A stretch of 6,830 bases of DNA from positions 1-6,830 of the forward strand of contig JAGWYX010000212.1 in assembly GCA_018969165.1 (NCBI GenBank). Direction: 5' to 3'. Below the pieces are notes generated by a model, which was given only the letters and a program-made list of their open reading frames with translations, did no database searches and had not been told where the DNA came from. How positions within the stretch are numbered: position 1 is the first letter of the stretch; each line of letters starts with the position of its first letter. Position numbers and translations under genes: made by a program. Origin of the DNA: Verrucomicrobiota bacterium. GTDB taxonomy: Bacteria > Verrucomicrobiota > Verrucomicrobiia > Limisphaerales > JAGWYX01. Positions 6,150 to 6,830 of the stretch are shown piece by piece.

Positions 6150-6830
6150 ATGAACGACGTCCAGCACTACCTTCATTCCCACCAGACGCGGTTCGTGCGC
6201 GACCTCTGCCGTTACCTCCGCTTTCCCAGTGTCTCGGCCCAACCGCGGCACCGCCAGGACATGGTGGCCTGTGCGCAGTGGTTGGCCGCCCACGCCCGCC
6301 GGATCGGCCTGCAGGCGCGCGTGTGTCCGACGGCCGGCCACCCGATCGTGCTGGCGCAGACACCACGAGGCCGCGCCGGCCAGCGCCCCCGTTTTTTGGT
6401 TTACGGCCACTACGACGTCCAACCCCCCGAGCCGCTCGAACTTTGGGACTCACCCCCCTTTCAGCCACGCATCGCCGGCCGCGCGCTCTTCGCCCGCGGC
6501 GCCGCCGACAACAAGGGCCAGCACTTTGCCCATCTCTGCGCCGTCGAGGCTTACCTCCAGTCCGGCACGGAGCTGCCGTGCGACCTGACCTTCCTCCTCG
6601 AGGGCGAGGAAGAAGTCGGTTGCACCCACCTGACCCCGTTTCTGAAGCGGCACCGGGCGCGGTTGCAGTGCGACGCCGTGGTCATTTCCGACACCGGCAT
6701 GCCCGACCTCGAGCATCCAGCCCTGACCTACGGGCTCCGCGGCATCGTGGCGCTGGAGGTCAAACTCACCGGTCCTGCCCGGGATTTGCATTCCGGCATT
6801 TATGGCGGCACGGTGGACAACCCCGCGCTG
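6150..6830 (+). CDS. M20-family metallodipeptidase, N-terminal part (3' end outside window)
   Basis: The frame stays open to the window end: 227 residues from ATG 6150, or 231 from ATG 6138. M20 dipeptidases/deacylases are di-zinc hydrolases, mostly cytoplasmic, that cleave dipeptides or N-acyl amino acids. Visible motifs, numbered from 6150: GHYDVQP at 86-92 (His87 zinc ligand, Asp89), GAADNKG at 117-123 (Asp120 bridging both metals), EGEEEVG at 151-157 (Glu154 general base, Glu155 zinc ligand), SDTG at 180-183 (Asp181 second-site ligand) and DLHSGIYGG at 212-220, the start of the dimerisation/lid domain with its substrate-contacting His214. The pattern is closest to the CNDP/carnosinase-like branch rather than DapE or ArgE. 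Cys158 replaces the usual Ser after EEVG. The final metal His would lie beyond the window. Neither ATG has a Shine-Dalgarno; 6150 is chosen because the family sequence begins there, but 6138 is equally possible. The gene follows the repeat region by about 140 nt and may have its own promoter, not identified. Confidence 0.9.
   Translation, partial: MNDVQHYLHSHQTRFVRDLCRYLRFPSVSAQPRHRQDMVACAQWLAAHARRIGLQARVCPTAGHPIVLAQTPRGRAGQRPRFLVYGHYDVQPPEPLELWDSPPFQPRIAGRALFARGAADNKGQHFAHLCAVEAYLQSGTELPCDLTFLLEGEEEVGCTHLTPFLKRHRARLQCDAVVISDTGMPDLEHPALTYGLRGIVALEVKLTGPARDLHSGIYGGTVDNPAL

Overview
The window is a GC-rich bacterial chromosomal segment with four protein-coding genes, all on the + strand. Two are cut by the window edges. 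The organism is probably a member of Verrucomicrobiota, perhaps Pedosphaera/Limisphaerales-like. This is inference from three things: the style of the Gfo/Idh/MocA oxidoreductase tail, a very large AsmA-like protein with a glycine-rich C-terminus, and intergenic palindromic repeats whose accidental translations look like short 'hypothetical proteins' I associate with that phylum. No rRNA or other phylogenetic marker is present, so the assignment is tentative. A heptose epimerase and an AsmA-like protein together point to a diderm envelope.

Layout: (1) 1-561 is the C-terminal part of a Gfo/Idh/MocA-family oxidoreductase. (2) 562-867 is a 306-nt intergenic region with a terminator-like hairpin (600-620), a 67-nt long imperfect palindrome (644-710) and the start region of the next gene. 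(3) 868-1803 is hldD, ADP-L-glycero-D-manno-heptose 6-epimerase, complete. (4) 1809-5687 is a 1292-residue AsmA-like envelope protein starting 5 nt after the hldD stop, so the two are probably co-transcribed and translationally coupled. It contains an internal repeat of about 110-125 residues. (5) 5688-6137 is a 450-nt non-coding region dominated by two direct copies of a 115-bp element (175-bp period, 4 differences), each folding into a near-perfect long hairpin. (6) 6150 (or 6138) to the window end is the N-terminal part of an M20-family metallodipeptidase with nearly all expected metal ligands in place.

Functionally, hldD makes the heptose precursor for the lipopolysaccharide inner core. 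The AsmA-like protein is predicted to span the periplasm from an inner-membrane anchor. The pair therefore forms a plausible envelope-biogenesis unit. The oxidoreductase and the peptidase have no evident link to it and are separated from it by the repeat-bearing gaps.

The most notable signal is the repeat family. The palindrome before hldD and the two after the AsmA-like gene share a consensus core, a flanking CCAYGAACC motif and a downstream motif. They look like members of one dispersed palindromic repeat family that surrounds the hldD-asmA unit. I found no CRISPR array, tRNA, rRNA, transposase or phage gene, and no clear new defence or biosynthetic system.
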